Part shown: positions 52,383 through 63,985 of the stretch, one piece after another
How positions within the stretch are numbered: position 1 is the first letter of the stretch
Layout of the letters: each line of letters begins with the position of its first letter
From: Onchocerca volvulus
Taxonomy: Eukaryota; Nematoda; Chromadorea; Rhabditida; Onchocercidae
NCBI GenBank assembly: GCA_000499405.2
Contig: HG738139.1
Location: 15,786,858 to 15,850,857, forward strand
Reading direction: 5' to 3'
Length of the DNA: 64,000 nt
The notes under the pieces: generated by a model
Told to the model about the DNA's origin: nothing
Seen by the model: the letters and a program-made list of their open reading frames with translations, nothing else
The model's database searches: none
Position numbers and translations under genes: made by a program

Positions 52383-55300
52383 TCACAATACTTGAGGGTA
52401 AACAATATTTTTTGTTGTTCCATTGTCTGTGTAGATATAGAGATTATCTGCTTTGCTGACTCTGAAACCTTCAGTATATGACTGTCCATATGAGAAGCAA
52501 TAAGTGCCTAGATCTAAGCTGCACAATTCTAAAGATTGACCCTGCGCTTTGTTGATGGTGAATGCAAACGCCAATTGAATTGGGAATTGCAATCTCTTAA
52601 ACCGAAATGGCATATCCGTTCGAATTTTAGGAATGCAAGGAATAAGGACATCTTTACCTTTCAAAGATCCTGTCAGGATTGTTGCCTTGATGACATTGCT
52701 CATTAGTTTTTTACTGCAAGCCGCGTACTGGTGCAAAGTTTTGGCTGGTTGATATTTCGCAAAACGATAATAAGCACGCCGATTTTCAACTGCAGTACGT
52801 GCGTTGGCATTCCTAGGCATTCCTCGTCCGGTGGTCAGATCAACGGCACTTTTCCGTTCCCAATTACCAACAATTGATGTGAGAGTATTCCAGCTGATCG
52901 ATCGTTTTGCAGCTGGACAAGCATATTTGTAATTAATTTTAAAGTTTTTATGTATCGCCACAAAGTAGAATATTTCAGACAAGGACTTATTTCGTCCGCT
53001 GGTGTCGATCGAGTAATTCCAAGTAATGCTTGCCTGAAATTTTCTGCAAACAATATCAATACATTCCCAAATGGTCTGATATTTCCACAAAATCTTGCAA
53101 TGATCGATCAAGAATCTCGATCGATTTTTTGTGCGCCTTTGTACATTCATTCCAAACAATAAGTTTTCATTTTTGCAACACTTTTCTCATGCCGGATATT
53201 TTAGAAATGTTGCATGTGAGAGTTTCAATGAATTGCATGCTTAATGGCAATTTCAAAGCAGAATGAGCAGTTCTTCCACCTGATAGTAATGTTGCACTAT
53301 TCGAATGATGCGAGAGCTAAGGCTATATCATTTTGGGATCGAATTGCTGCCAAAATCAATCTAATTAGGAACGTTGTACCAGTTACTCCTGGCGCATCTA
53401 AAAAGAAGATTTCTCCAATCCCATTATTGAGAGTTTGCTTATTTGATCGTAAATGCCTTTTTGCTCAAATGTTAGCTTAGAAATATTTGATTGCACATAT
53501 GACAAAAGATCAGTCGTAATTTTGTTTGCGATGCAATTCTACATCGAACGAGGCAGCAGCAGATCGATTCGGTGATGGCATTCCCCAATAGATTAAGAAT
53601 TTTGTTCGCGATTTGCAAGCACAAGTTTTCAATCATTATCAACGCTTCGTTGTAGATTTCTACTGTGAAATGCATGTTCATATTTGAATTTCCGCTGCGA
53701 ATTCGTTGGAGAATATCTTCAGCCATATGCGATTTATATTTCTCCTATAATCTGTGAGAGATGAAGGAGAGCAGGCGGTCAATCATTACAAACAGTGCCC
53801 GAATTTGATTGGATGTGACGTGTTGCATGTCTCATTAACACATACATCCCAGTGTCGGTCGTTCACCAATAAATTCAAAGCTTGACATGCACTGCGGAAA
53901 GTAGCATGTGTAACGTCGTTGACAGTTTTTAATTGCTGGGAGAAGGTTGGACCGGGCAGATTTACCAACAACATGCAAAAGAAGAAGCATTCATCTTGAG
54001 TAGGATGCACGGCGTACAATCTGCCTGTCGTAATTTGTTTGAATATGCCAGGCTGTCCGTAAACTCGTTCTCCTTTGCGTCGTTCAAATGTTTTGCTAGT
54101 CACATTCCATACGTAATACGAGCACTACCGGTGTTTTCGCAAATGGGTCATTTTGACATAATGCGAAGAAAGCAGTTAATGCTGTAGCCGGTAGATTCAG
54201 GGCTATTTGTTGCACATTTGCAGCTGTGAAATAAAAGCGTTATCCATTTTCTTAATGAACTGCTAAGTGAATAACAGCCGGACTTCGTTCATGTCTGGGA
54301 AATAAAAGAATTCGCCATACAATTCCACTGCCACTTATAAATCTTACAGCCTAATATTTGCGATTTCATCGATTTATAATACCGCATTCCTATCAAATTT
54401 CTTCCTGGCTGCAAGCCAAAAACTGCCATGTATGTATTCAAATACTTACAAATGTATTTGACCGATTTAACGGAGTTACAGTATTCCATGCTTATGTGTG
54501 CTTTGTACATTTTTAATAACAAAAGCGAATATGGTACAACTCACCATTATCTACTTCGATGTTACCATTCTACATTTGTGTTATTTCTAATTTATCGCCA
54601 TCTTCTGCTGATCTTCTTCTGTATAAAGGATATCCATAGTTTCCTGTAATTGTGTTGGATACTAATGCTCGAGGATATTGCTTAGAGCATTTTTCGTCTA
54701 TCATGCATGGTGAATTTGAATTCAGTGTACCGCAAGGCCCGTGTTTCATATTTTTTCGTCACAACTTCATACAAATCCTTATCGACATCGGCATCCGGTA
54801 TTTCAGCGCATATTACATCGTCGATTTCGTTTAAAGTGATTTTGCTATAAAGCCAGATTATTGTGTGTGCATGCAGAAATCCTCTCTTTTGCCATTCTGC
54901 TGAGTACATCCAGCAGCGCACAGAGCATAAAATATATTATAGTTCATCCAGAGTGCACCGTAATGGCACCAACACTTCTAAGATGCTCGCATAGCTTTCA
55001 TCGGAATCACATTCTTCGCGTTCACCTAGATTGCCCATTTGAAAATATAATTACGATGCGAGGAATATCTTTGGATCCGAAAATAAGAAATTCTCCAGCA
55101 GCATCAAATAAAGCTTGACCAAGATGAGCTTCTCCACCATACGCCTGGTCCCACTAATCTTTGATAAGAATTCAGTCTGACTATCGTAATCACCTAGTGA
55201 TACTGGGACCTCGACCTGAAATTATGCAATCTGAGAGTCGAATCACGCGGAACATTTTTATAGTTTTTTATACCTTAATTATTTTATAAGAATGTATAAA

Positions 55301-56500
55301 AGATATTTTGACTTGCCAGTTGCTATGACTTTATTTGATGAAGATTCAGTATCTGTATATGTTATCTGTTATATAGGAATTGCGCCGTTGAAAATAGCTT
55401 AGGATTTTATATAGCTGCAAATGTTATACATACTGCAAAGAATTATGTTAATATTGTTCAGGCTTCCTTCATCTTATGCGATGATTCTAGGCAATGGACA
55501 ACAATTCTCTCCACTTAAGATTCTTATTAAGAATAAATATATGTTCTCTTACTGATAATATATAAAGCAAAAATAAGTCACCTCATTTTCTTTTTCAAAT
55601 ACTTCATGTTTTACAATGAAATCCATCAACGATTTCAGTTTCTGTCTGAAAACACGTATTGTGATGTCATAGCTATCCATCGGCGATTGCCCAGAAAGTA
55701 AGATATTTTGCACATTTGCATGTGAATGTAATGAATAATCCAGACGCCCGTGGTAACGAACAACCGCAATTGCATCTTGGGCGCACTCATGCATATGAGT
55801 AGACTACCTGCATATGAAGATGACAAAATCGTTAGTCTTGCAACATTAGTTGTATTACCGTCATTTATAGATATTTTTTCAGATATTTTTTCAGATATAC
55901 AGATATTTTTTCAGCATGAATAACAATCTTGTGTGCATCAGATGGCATCATGTCAATTGCTGTTTTGAACAAACGCACTAAATTTTGTTCGAGAAGTTGT
56001 TGCAATTGGGAACGACGGATCTTTCTATGTCGGTCTGAATTCCGCAACGTGCATTCAATTCATTTTGCTATCACTGATGAAATACATTTGTAGGGATTTA
56101 TGTTGACCATCTGCAACGGAAGCAGGAGCCGGCTTTCTGATAAATTTGTCCTTTCACTTTGAAAGTTGGCATGAATCGCGTTGTAAACATTTCTGTGTCG
56201 AACGATGTCATTTGGAAGCACGAGTTGCATTTTCTAATCCTAGACAGGAAACGCTTTGATTCGGTGGTATATCCAGCAAGCAAAGTTTTCAATGGCTCTG
56301 GCGGTTCATCAAAGTGAGGCAGTTTAATTTTTCCAGTGACGCAACAATTCCTTTCGTTTCTTTATTAAATTTCAAAGCCCTGAATAAGACGCACTTCAGT
56401 CACAGTGCCGATGAGAACACGCGGGCTCAAGCTACAATCATTAGCTGGGCTGTACCGGAATGCAAGACGACTGAAATTGTGTGCTGAATACGGAAGCGTG
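52383..56500 (-). pseudogene. Helitron Rep-helicase (RepHel) relic
   Basis: The pieces follow family order on the minus strand. The N-terminal domain relic lies at 56.3-55.55 kb. After a captured insert come the HUH nuclease motif region CWMYSAEWQKRGFLHAHTI (54.86-54.92 kb; the usual Pro of PHAH is Leu) and the catalytic tyrosine block SVKYICKYLN (about 54.43-54.47 kb). Then follow ERVYGQPGIFKQITTGRLY (54.05 kb), helicase pieces including AEDILQRIRSGNSNMNM (53.7 kb) and FRQALLGITRSTPADEI (53.0 kb), and the C-terminal helicase motif LAFAFTINKAQGQSLE (52.55 kb) ending at 52383. Rep-Hel nicks, unwinds and transfers element DNA by rolling circle. Multiple frame changes, stops and the insert show it is dead. 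The longest intact stretch is 258 codons at 52383-53159, though its upstream half is in the wrong frame. Confidence 0.9.
54925..55545 (-). other. Captured host gene piece resembling a von Willebrand A domain, inside Rep
   Basis: Between the Rep pieces VKHEVFEKE and CWMYSAEWQ, which are adjacent in normal Helitrons, lie about 0.62 kb of foreign, partly GC-richer sequence in the same orientation. An intron-like tract ends in ATTTCAG (near 55246-55252). It is followed by VEVPVSLGDYDSQTEFLSKI and, after a one-base frame change, YGGEAHLGQALFDAAGEF and IPRIVIIFSNGQS, then HLRSVGAITV. The pattern GG..LG.AL, then IPRIVIIFS.G.S, then LRSVGAI is that of the second half of a vWA domain. Some frame changes and stops show decay. 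The first part of the exon also occurs at 6.62-6.66 kb. Family assignment is by pattern only. Confidence 0.65.
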
Positions 56501-56529
56501 TTTGACGCTGATCAAGAAATACTAAAGGT

Positions 56530-57262
56530 GAAGTGGAGCGACAAAGTTTTAAAGTCACAAATATTTTAACAAAACGCTCCAATACACAGGTAAACGACAA
56601 AGATTGAAGCGGCAGCAGCAATAGTTTGGAATTTCAAGAGTTCAGTCAGACAGTTCAAAGCGATGCAGCAGTAACAACAATCCGACAATTCACTTTGACA
56701 GTATTCTTCTCTTTCACTGACAAAAAAAAAAAATAATCCAATGATCAATTTGATTGGATGTTCTCTGATAATTGTTTATTCGAAAAATCGTCATCAATCA
56801 ATAAAACGTTTCTCAACAGCATTCATCTCTGTCACGCAAGACACAAAAAGCCTTCTCGCACCTATTACTGACCTAGCCGAATCAAAATAGCAAGAATCAA
56901 TCTCCAATGCAACCAAACCACAAATCAAATTACAAAATATCGGCTTTTTACCCAACACTAGAAACATGCCCTTTCTCTTTTCTTTTTGTCCATTTAACTA
57001 AACTCAGCTACAGCAGTGCGTGTATAAAACATGTAAATAATCAAATGCAGTATTGTGTCAAAATTTCAAAGCAATAGGTACGGACTTTCCGATATCTGAG
57101 AGTTTGAATTAATAAGATAAGGCACGTATTTAAGAACTTCTGGAGGTTTAAGATTTCGAACAAACGACTGTTGACATTTTTATTTACATAGACTACTGGA
57201 GCCGGGCACGCGAACGTTGGCGGTCTCCATAAACTAGCTGGATCGAGCCAGGTTCAGCTGGT
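56530..57262 (-). repeat. Right inverted end of the Helitron
   Basis: Inverse counterpart of 51.61-52.35 kb and of 4.17-4.88 kb. It contains the Helitron leader and, at its outer edge (57193-57262), a hairpin-bearing tail ending near CTGG|T at about 57258-57262. Both R-flanking copies share exactly this junction with element R. Confidence 0.75.
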
Positions 57263-57267
57263 CTAAA

Positions 57268-59791
57268 ATATGCATAGAGAAACTGCAAAAATCGGAAACC
57301 ATTTAGAATTTTTCAATTTTATTTATTTTTTTTTTTTTGGCAAAATTTTGGCAATTTCATGTTTTCTGAGAAATTAATGAAATTTGAAACAGGAAAGAAC
57401 AGCTAGAATGATGACAATGAATTGTTTCATACACCAAAACTAAAAATAATAAAATACATTAAATATAGAAGAGTACACAGAAAATAGCAAGTGCGACAAT
57501 TGTTTTCGGTGAACGATTGTTTGATTATTGATTTAAGCATTTTGTGTTGATAGCATCAGTACAGTATCCGTCGGGAATAAAGAAGGTTATTAGCACTTCA
57601 TGCTACATCATTTTTACCATTCATTTAACAAATATCAATCATCAGTAAGATAGACAATGATCACTAATGAAATAGGAATGAAAAATAACCAAAAATTCCA
57701 CCTATTTTCAACATTTTCTCCGTTCGCTTTCATAATTTACATTCTTTTATCTATGAAAGTCATCCCATCAATAGTTATTATATTTTTTATTGAAAACATA
57801 CTGTTAATTAAGGTATTGCTCTTCTGAAGTTTTTTTTCTGTTATTCTTTTTGAGGTTTTCTTAAAAATTTATCGTTATCATATTCGACAGTATAGTGATA
57901 GGCTTTTTAATGTGAAATTTGAAAATCTGATTAATGTGTTAATCGTTCTGGAATTCCTATACAATTAAATATAAGTTGAATTTAAAAATTTATTTTTTTA
58001 TAAATTTATTAAACACAAATTGAATTAAAATTTTGTTGATTAAATATGAATTGAAAGTCTTCTGAAACTTAAATGAAACTAACATTAAAAAATCAGGTAG
58101 AAAATTATAGAATAAGATATCGTTCAAGTTCAAAAATTCTTTTTATTTTTAAGCACCTTTTAATCATTTTAAATCTGTCAATGTCATGCCGTTATGATTG
58201 TTAATTAATAAATACGCCTGCAATCAATATTTTATCATTTGTTATAATTTTCATGTATCATTTGTTATAATTTTCATACAATAAATTGATCCCTTCAGTC
58301 CAAAAAGTGATATGCGAGAATATTTTGCGTGTTTTAATTCTGGAATAATTTTGGTTTTAGATTTTTTTATTTATTTTTCTTCTGAAAGTATCATCATCAT
58401 GATATTTGTTATTCGACGATTTTTTTATTTTAAGCCTGCATTTTTTGCGACCTTTTATTTTTGCACATATAATTATGCGATTTTTTTCTATACTCATTTC
58501 TTTCTATGAAAATTTTGATACTTGATTTGATACCATAATAAACAGTAAGTCTGATTTTATTCCATAAATTGTAGAGAGAAGTTAAGGATGAAAAATTCGA
58601 ATAAACTGTTAGTTCAATCCTAATATAAGTAAATGGTTTCAGAGTAATCTATATGAGTAAAAAAAATTCAAATTCAAATAAACTAAATGAATCATAATTT
58701 TCAACTGCACAGAATAGTTGGACAAATGTGAGTATGAAACTAAATTTAAAACTTTCTTAGCCTTTCAATCATTTCAACTTTTTGAAAGGTCATCTTAGCA
58801 TATTAAAATGACTGGATCGTTAAAATATTTTTAATTTATTTGTAACAAAGTAAAGAATATAAGCGATTGTCTGCTAATTAGATTTTCTTAATAATTTTAT
58901 GAAAACAATAAAAATTTTGGAGCAATCTTGAGAAGCTGAGAAATGAAATATCTTCAGAAACAATGCCTCTTTCAATTGAAATATAGTTTCACTTATTATG
59001 AGGATTGAAAATCTTTCAAAAAATAAAAACAAACAAACAATTTCCTGAGCTATAATTGTCGAAACATTCAAAATTAAACATTTTATCTTTATCTCTTCTT
59101 CTGCAACTCCCTGCAAAAACATCTAGGAATCCTAAAAAAAAATCTAAAAATAGAATTTAGAAATAATTAAAATATGCCATTATCTATAAAATTTATTGGT
59201 AAAACTCACTTGCTTTTTCAGAAATTTTTCAGGAAATTTGATAGGTAATCGAACTCATAAAAATTAACAAAACCCGAAAATAATAACAACAAAAAAAAAA
59301 AAATTCAGGCGTGAGATACCTTAATTAACAGCATGATTTTCAAAAAAATATAGTATCAATTAACGGGAAAATTACTTTCATAGATCATTTTTGTTTCATA
59401 AGTGATCATTGTTTATCTTGCTGATGATTGATACTTCTTATCAAGTGAATGATAAAAATGATATAGCATGAAGTACTAATAACCTTCTTTATTCCCAACG
59501 GATACTGTATTGATGCTGTTAACAAAAGATGCTTAAATCAATGATCAAACAGTGGTTCACCGAAAACAACTGTTGCACTTACTATTTTCCGTTTACTCAT
59601 CTTTGTTTAATCTATTTTATTATTTTTAGTTTTGGATATTAAATATTTATTTTCATCATTTTAGCAATTCTTTTCTATTTCAAATTCCATTAATTTCTCA
59701 AAAAGCATGAAATCGCCGAAATTTTGCCAAAAAAAAATCGAAAAATTCTCAATGGTTTCCGATTTTTGCAGTTTCTCTATACATATTTTAT
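57268..59791. mobile_element. Foldback (long-TIR) element R, copy B, uninterrupted
   Basis: About 2.5 kb long. The left end (57268 to about 57866) reappears inverted at the right (about 59258-59791), giving terminal repeats of some 0.5-0.6 kb; the ends read AAAATATGCATAGAGAAACT and its complement. The interior has no recognisable transposase; open frames at 58312-58509 and 58874-59122 are low complexity. Positions 58231-58245 show the uninterrupted site where copy A carries the Helitron. Beside it, a roughly 22-base unit (ATCATTTGTTATAATTTTCAT) is tandemly duplicated. Confidence 0.8.
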
Positions 59792-60245
59792 GATAATCAA
59801 ATGTCACAACTTTCATGTTCCCTCCAAATATGACATCATATAAAAGAAAAAAGAAAAATGATAGTGTCGAAAAATGGAAGTTATATGTTCCTTTGCTTTA
59901 AAGTTGTTAACTTAATCAAACTTATTAAGTCAATTCTTAATTATAACTTTAGCTTGTGATTATTTTGACAATCCATTAAATTTGCTTCATCTTTTGCTAA
60001 TTTTGATTGGCTTTTTTAGTTGGTTGGTTAGTTATTATTTAAAGAAAGGGATTTGATTTATGTGATATTCAACGAAAGTTCTCAATTTTTTCATTCTTTT
60101 TTGTAATGCATTGAAAGAAGAACTTTGTTTGAGCAAAACTTCTTTATTTCATAATAACTACTAAATATATTCGTATTTAATTATAAATATTTTTTTTAGC
60201 TTTTTTGCTGAAAAATAAATATATGATGTATAGCGAAGCCAAAAA
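59792..60245. other. Spacer downstream of the VAL gene
   Basis: AT-rich. It probably includes the 3' UTR and polyadenylation region of the minus-strand VAL gene. No other gene is seen. Confidence 0.5.
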
Positions 60246-62136
60246 TTAAATGAAGAAATTCAATTTGCACAATCCAGATTCTTTTGCACATTTTCTCGAA
60301 CTGCAATCTCTGTCAGTTTTGCATGGTCTACCTTTTTCGTATATCGATTCTCCCATCGTATTTCCACTAAAAACTTGCTATATAAATGAAATTAAATGAA
60401 ATGCAATATTTTTTCATTGTTAATTCAATATGATAAGTAAGCGAAATGAAATTATCCAAATTGCACAGTTTTTTTGTTGAAATATATAGCCTGAGTTGTG
60501 AAATCAACAAGATTGATAAATTGGTAATTTCATAAAAAATATAGTTATTAATATATACTTTAACAATAATACTTACCCAGGATTATATTGACAAACAGCA
60601 ACAAATGCTTTACCACCATCACAATGTGTTGCAATACCGCAACCAACTTTATAGGTCTTACCCCAAGCCAGCTGAAAATTAACATTGCAAATTAAAATTG
60701 ACAAAAAAATTCATTCCCTTAGCATTAAAATCGTCTAACTGCAATTCGTATGCAGAGGGAATCGGATTCATTCAATCTGATCATTCTAGAATTACTTCAA
60801 GACCAAACAGATATATTAGTTTAAGAAATTTGAAAATGATTTTTTGTGCCTTGTTCGATGAGCATCAGAAAAAAAGAGAAAGACACATCATATCTTTACA
60901 TTTACAGATCACAAATGTTTAATTAAGCTGTAATTTTTCAAATATTTTCCTCAAAAAATTTGTTTGTTTATGAAAGGCCATTTATCATCTCATGAAAATA
61001 GATCGCAGAAACATTCGAAAAACATTCGATCTTGTAGCGAAAGTATCAGTGGCTTTAATTGTAGAATACCGAAATATTATTGATTGCCATTGAAATTTTA
61101 TCAGTTTGCATCAAGTATACGATTTTTTAGCATAAGTTGTGCATAGAAAGAGTGGTTTTTTTTCCTTTAATTTAAATATTTCAAATAATATAGAAAAGAT
61201 TTAACTCATTTATGCTCATTTCTAGAAGAATTCCCCTACCTGTGTGAAATTCGAAACACCTCGGTTTGCAACAATCGAAGTGTACTTATTCGAAGGATTA
61301 TTTTTATAGGAACGTGTAAGTTCTACCCACCAGCTTTCGAGAGCAATCATAATACCACTTGTTCCATAAACTGGAAACTTTAATTTTCTTAAAATTCATT
61401 TTCTAGCGATGAATTTTCTAATCTTCATTATACAGATAACTTATTTTTAATGCCCAATATTCCGCTTGTCTGACTTTTATACTTATTAAGAATATGATTC
61501 TATTAGAGAACTTTCTGAACTTCCTGTAACATAAATGTAGTAGATATACCTGCAACTGATGTATCTGACCGCTGGGTGTAAACATTTTCACCAATTCTAC
61601 CTCTTCGATCTTTTGGTGAATTTCCAGAGACACACTGATCGGCCCATCTTTGCGCCATAAGTTCTAATTCACAATCCCATTTCTGAGCATTCGACAAGTT
61701 AATAATTAATGACTAATGTAAGCATTAAATAAGTTGATATTTGTTGTGATAAGAAAAAATAAAAATTTGGAAACTTTCAATATACTTGAACAATTTTTCA
61801 AAATATTTTTACCATTTCCATCATATTCTTGCCTTTTGGCATCCATTTACCAGCGCTATTCTTATAAGTCCCCTTAGCCAACTTCGAACGAAGTCTATTG
61901 TGCTCTCTTACGATTTTTTCACGATACTGTGGTGTTAATTTACCTCTGTAACAATCGTAACCTGTCACGGCTGCAATAACTCCAATAAATTTATTAATTT
62001 TCCAAAACTAAATAAAATATCAATAGTTTAAGAGTTTTGTGAAAATCTTCCAATTATTTGAATTTTACAACAGAGCGAACATGAAAGTTTTCAACATACC
62101 GACGATAATTGCAGGGAAGATGAGAAAAAGTATCAT
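60246..62136 (-). CDS. Secreted venom-allergen-like CAP/SCP protein (VAL/ASP family), 224 aa
   Basis: Six exons, all in phase: 62100-62136, 61813-61970, 61550-61682, 61240-61370, 60577-60671 and 60246-60366. Residues 1-16 are a signal peptide (MILFLIFPAIIVAVTG). The CAP domain contains EHNRLRSKLAKG (about 35-46), WADQCV, GENVY (96-100), SWWVEL (122-127), the FTQLAWG signature (151-157), VGCG and CQYNPGG (180-186). A Cys-rich tail follows (C200, C206, C211, C218). Length is normal for a single-CAP nematode protein. Filarial VAL/ASP proteins are secreted and often abundant in infective larvae. Of the four residues that line the CAP cavity in many members (two His, two Glu), the glutamates are kept (E97, E126) but both histidine positions are Asn (N86 in SGNSP, N150 in SNFTQ). 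A TATATA-like run lies about 95 bp upstream of the start. Confidence 0.95.
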
Positions 62137-63862
62137 TTTGTGGAGTTTTCCGATAGAATTTAACTGTTAGTCTCAGGAATATATTTGGTAATAACAGAAG
62201 ATGTCGCTTTAGAAAATGTGTGCGACGTAAAGTATATAAAGATTTGTTGATGAAATTTCAACTCTGGCGGATTACCTTTTATACAATTTTCAAACTATGG
62301 TTATTTAAAAACAAATAGAACTTTATTATTTACATATCAAAAGCTATTTAAATATTTTTCTTTTTTTTATTAATAAATATTATCTATGACAATTATATGA
62401 ATGACAGCTATATAAATATTTACTTCTACTTTTTGTTTTTGGAATCGTGTTTTCATCATTTGCATTGCTTTTTCTTTTGAATTTATTTTCAGTGTTTTTA
62501 CTGTTTTTTTTAATCCAAATTTAAAATTTTTGCATGTGCTAATAAGATCAAATTTCCGTGAAAATCATTTTGCAAATATTTACTAAGATTATGCCTCCAT
62601 AATTTTGAAGAATATTTTTGAACACTTAACCTTATTTTCCGCACTCTTTTTTTCCCAAAATGAATCCATTCTTTTTTAATTTTTCATTTTACCGAAATAA
62701 CTGTACTGAATTAGTTATCCATAAGTAATGTTCCCCATTAGTCACTTTGACTATTTTTATAGTGTTATTAAAAAATTGCAATATTTAAATCAGATTTTCA
62801 ATATAACCTCCTCTTTTTTTCATCAATTCGATTATTAGCCGAATTAAAATTTTATATCAAAATATGATTTTTTGAATTTCGCATCAGATTTTTCTCTGAT
62901 TAGTGTACATTAATCTATTCTGCGCAAAGCTTTGTTTTCATTTGAAGATAGGAGCCGATTTAATCATTGTAAAATTTTAATCTTGCTCAAACATTTCAAA
63001 TCTTCTTCTTTAATAGTATGCTTCGATATGTGAATTCAATAATATTTCATTCATAATTTTTACTTAATTTTATAGTACTAATTAAATTATGCCACATATA
63101 TTCATCAAAATATTAACTGAAATAATTGTATTAGTATATATATCATTTCCATTCCTCTGTTTAATTCTTGATAACCACCGAATATATCAAGGCCAATTTT
63201 ATGCATTTCAAAATATTCTATTACTTATTATATTTCAGCTCATTTTGATATTATCCGAATGTTCCAATAGGTTTAATTTTGATACGTCTGAACTGAAAAT
63301 TCATATATTTGCATAAATGCATTCAAATTTCAGATAATGTGTTTGTTAAAATGGGCAGGTTCTTTTTTTTTCTTTCTTGCAGCCATGAAAATTATAATTT
63401 TTAAAGTTATTATTATAAGTGAAAAGATTAGTTGCTAACATTTCAGGTTCATATATCTGAATGGATCGATTTTTCATAAATTTCCATATCTTCTCATTGA
63501 TAATTTTTGAAAAATATCTCCTTTGAATCAATGTTTTATCTTTTCTTAAACTTTAATTTGCAAATCATAATTCAATGATGACAAAATACATTTCGACTAT
63601 AGAATTATTCTTCTTTTGATATGCTATTTTAAATTTTTGTTTTAAATTTTGATTCTAGCAGACTTCTTTGAACATTTACAGAGAAGTATAACGAAAGGCG
63701 TCGGAAAAGGTGAAATATTTCTTTGTATTATGAAAATATCTTTTTATATGCCAACTTTTGACCCTTACTCTATAATTACCATATTGTGAATTTTGTGTTA
63801 CTTGATGAAATGGAGTAACAACTTTACTATAAAAGGGGTTCTTTCCTGAGGGAATTCATTCA
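62137..63862. other. Region upstream of the VAL gene
   Basis: AT-rich. The small frames at 63089-63316 (plus, hydrophobic) and 63346-63531 (minus) lack convincing exon context. A short GC-richer stretch at about 63660-63709 could be a small exon: it reads DFFEHLQRSITKGVGK on plus and PTPFVILLCKCSKKS on minus, and strand cannot be decided. Confidence 0.4.
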
Positions 63863-63985
63863 TTAATTTAGTCCTTTGCTCTGATGATATTTGATGAGCG
63901 GCGCTTTCCAAACTTCATCTAACTCTATAATTTCCACTACCTGTAATCCGCAAATAACTTCCCTACTATCAAAGGGATGTTCAAA
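63863..63985 (-). CDS. Possible terminal exon of a gene entering from the right edge
   Basis: The minus strand reads open for 40 codons to a TAA at 63863-63865, following a CAATAG sequence that could be an acceptor. It includes REVICGLQVVEIIELDEVW and KAPLIKYHQSKGLN. The composition (E, V, C, W, P, H) is clearly unlike the surrounding noise. No domain can be recognised from so short a piece, and the rest of the gene would lie outside the window. Confidence 0.4.
   Translation of the reverse strand, partial: FEHPFDSREVICGLQVVEIIELDEVWKAPLIKYHQSKGLN

Larger units (their letters stand above)
51605..57262 (-). mobile_element. Autonomous-type Helitron, decayed, with about 0.7-kb inverted ends
   Basis: On the minus strand a Helitron-type start (TCTATGTAAATAAAAATG) lies near 57193, followed by leader, Rep nuclease and PIF1-like helicase relics down to 52383. 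A terminal hairpin region (CCGGCCACGCTTCGCATGTCCGG-like, near 51612-51634) lies at the other end. Unlike classical Helitrons, the first 0.7 kb (51.61-52.35 kb) is an inverted copy of the last 0.7 kb (56.53-57.26 kb), including the start-like sequence and a hairpin tail. Rep is interrupted by captured host sequence at 54.93-55.55 kb. Stops and frameshifts throughout make it inactive. The right end abuts element R. Ends are estimated from the repeat limits. Confidence 0.85.

Noticed and set aside
60571..60577. VAL gene ending in exon 5 or in a candidate exon near 60.49 kb
   Set aside because: The 60.49-kb piece lacks the conserved Gly-Asn and Cys-rich tail; the exon at 60246-60366 supplies it in the correct phase.
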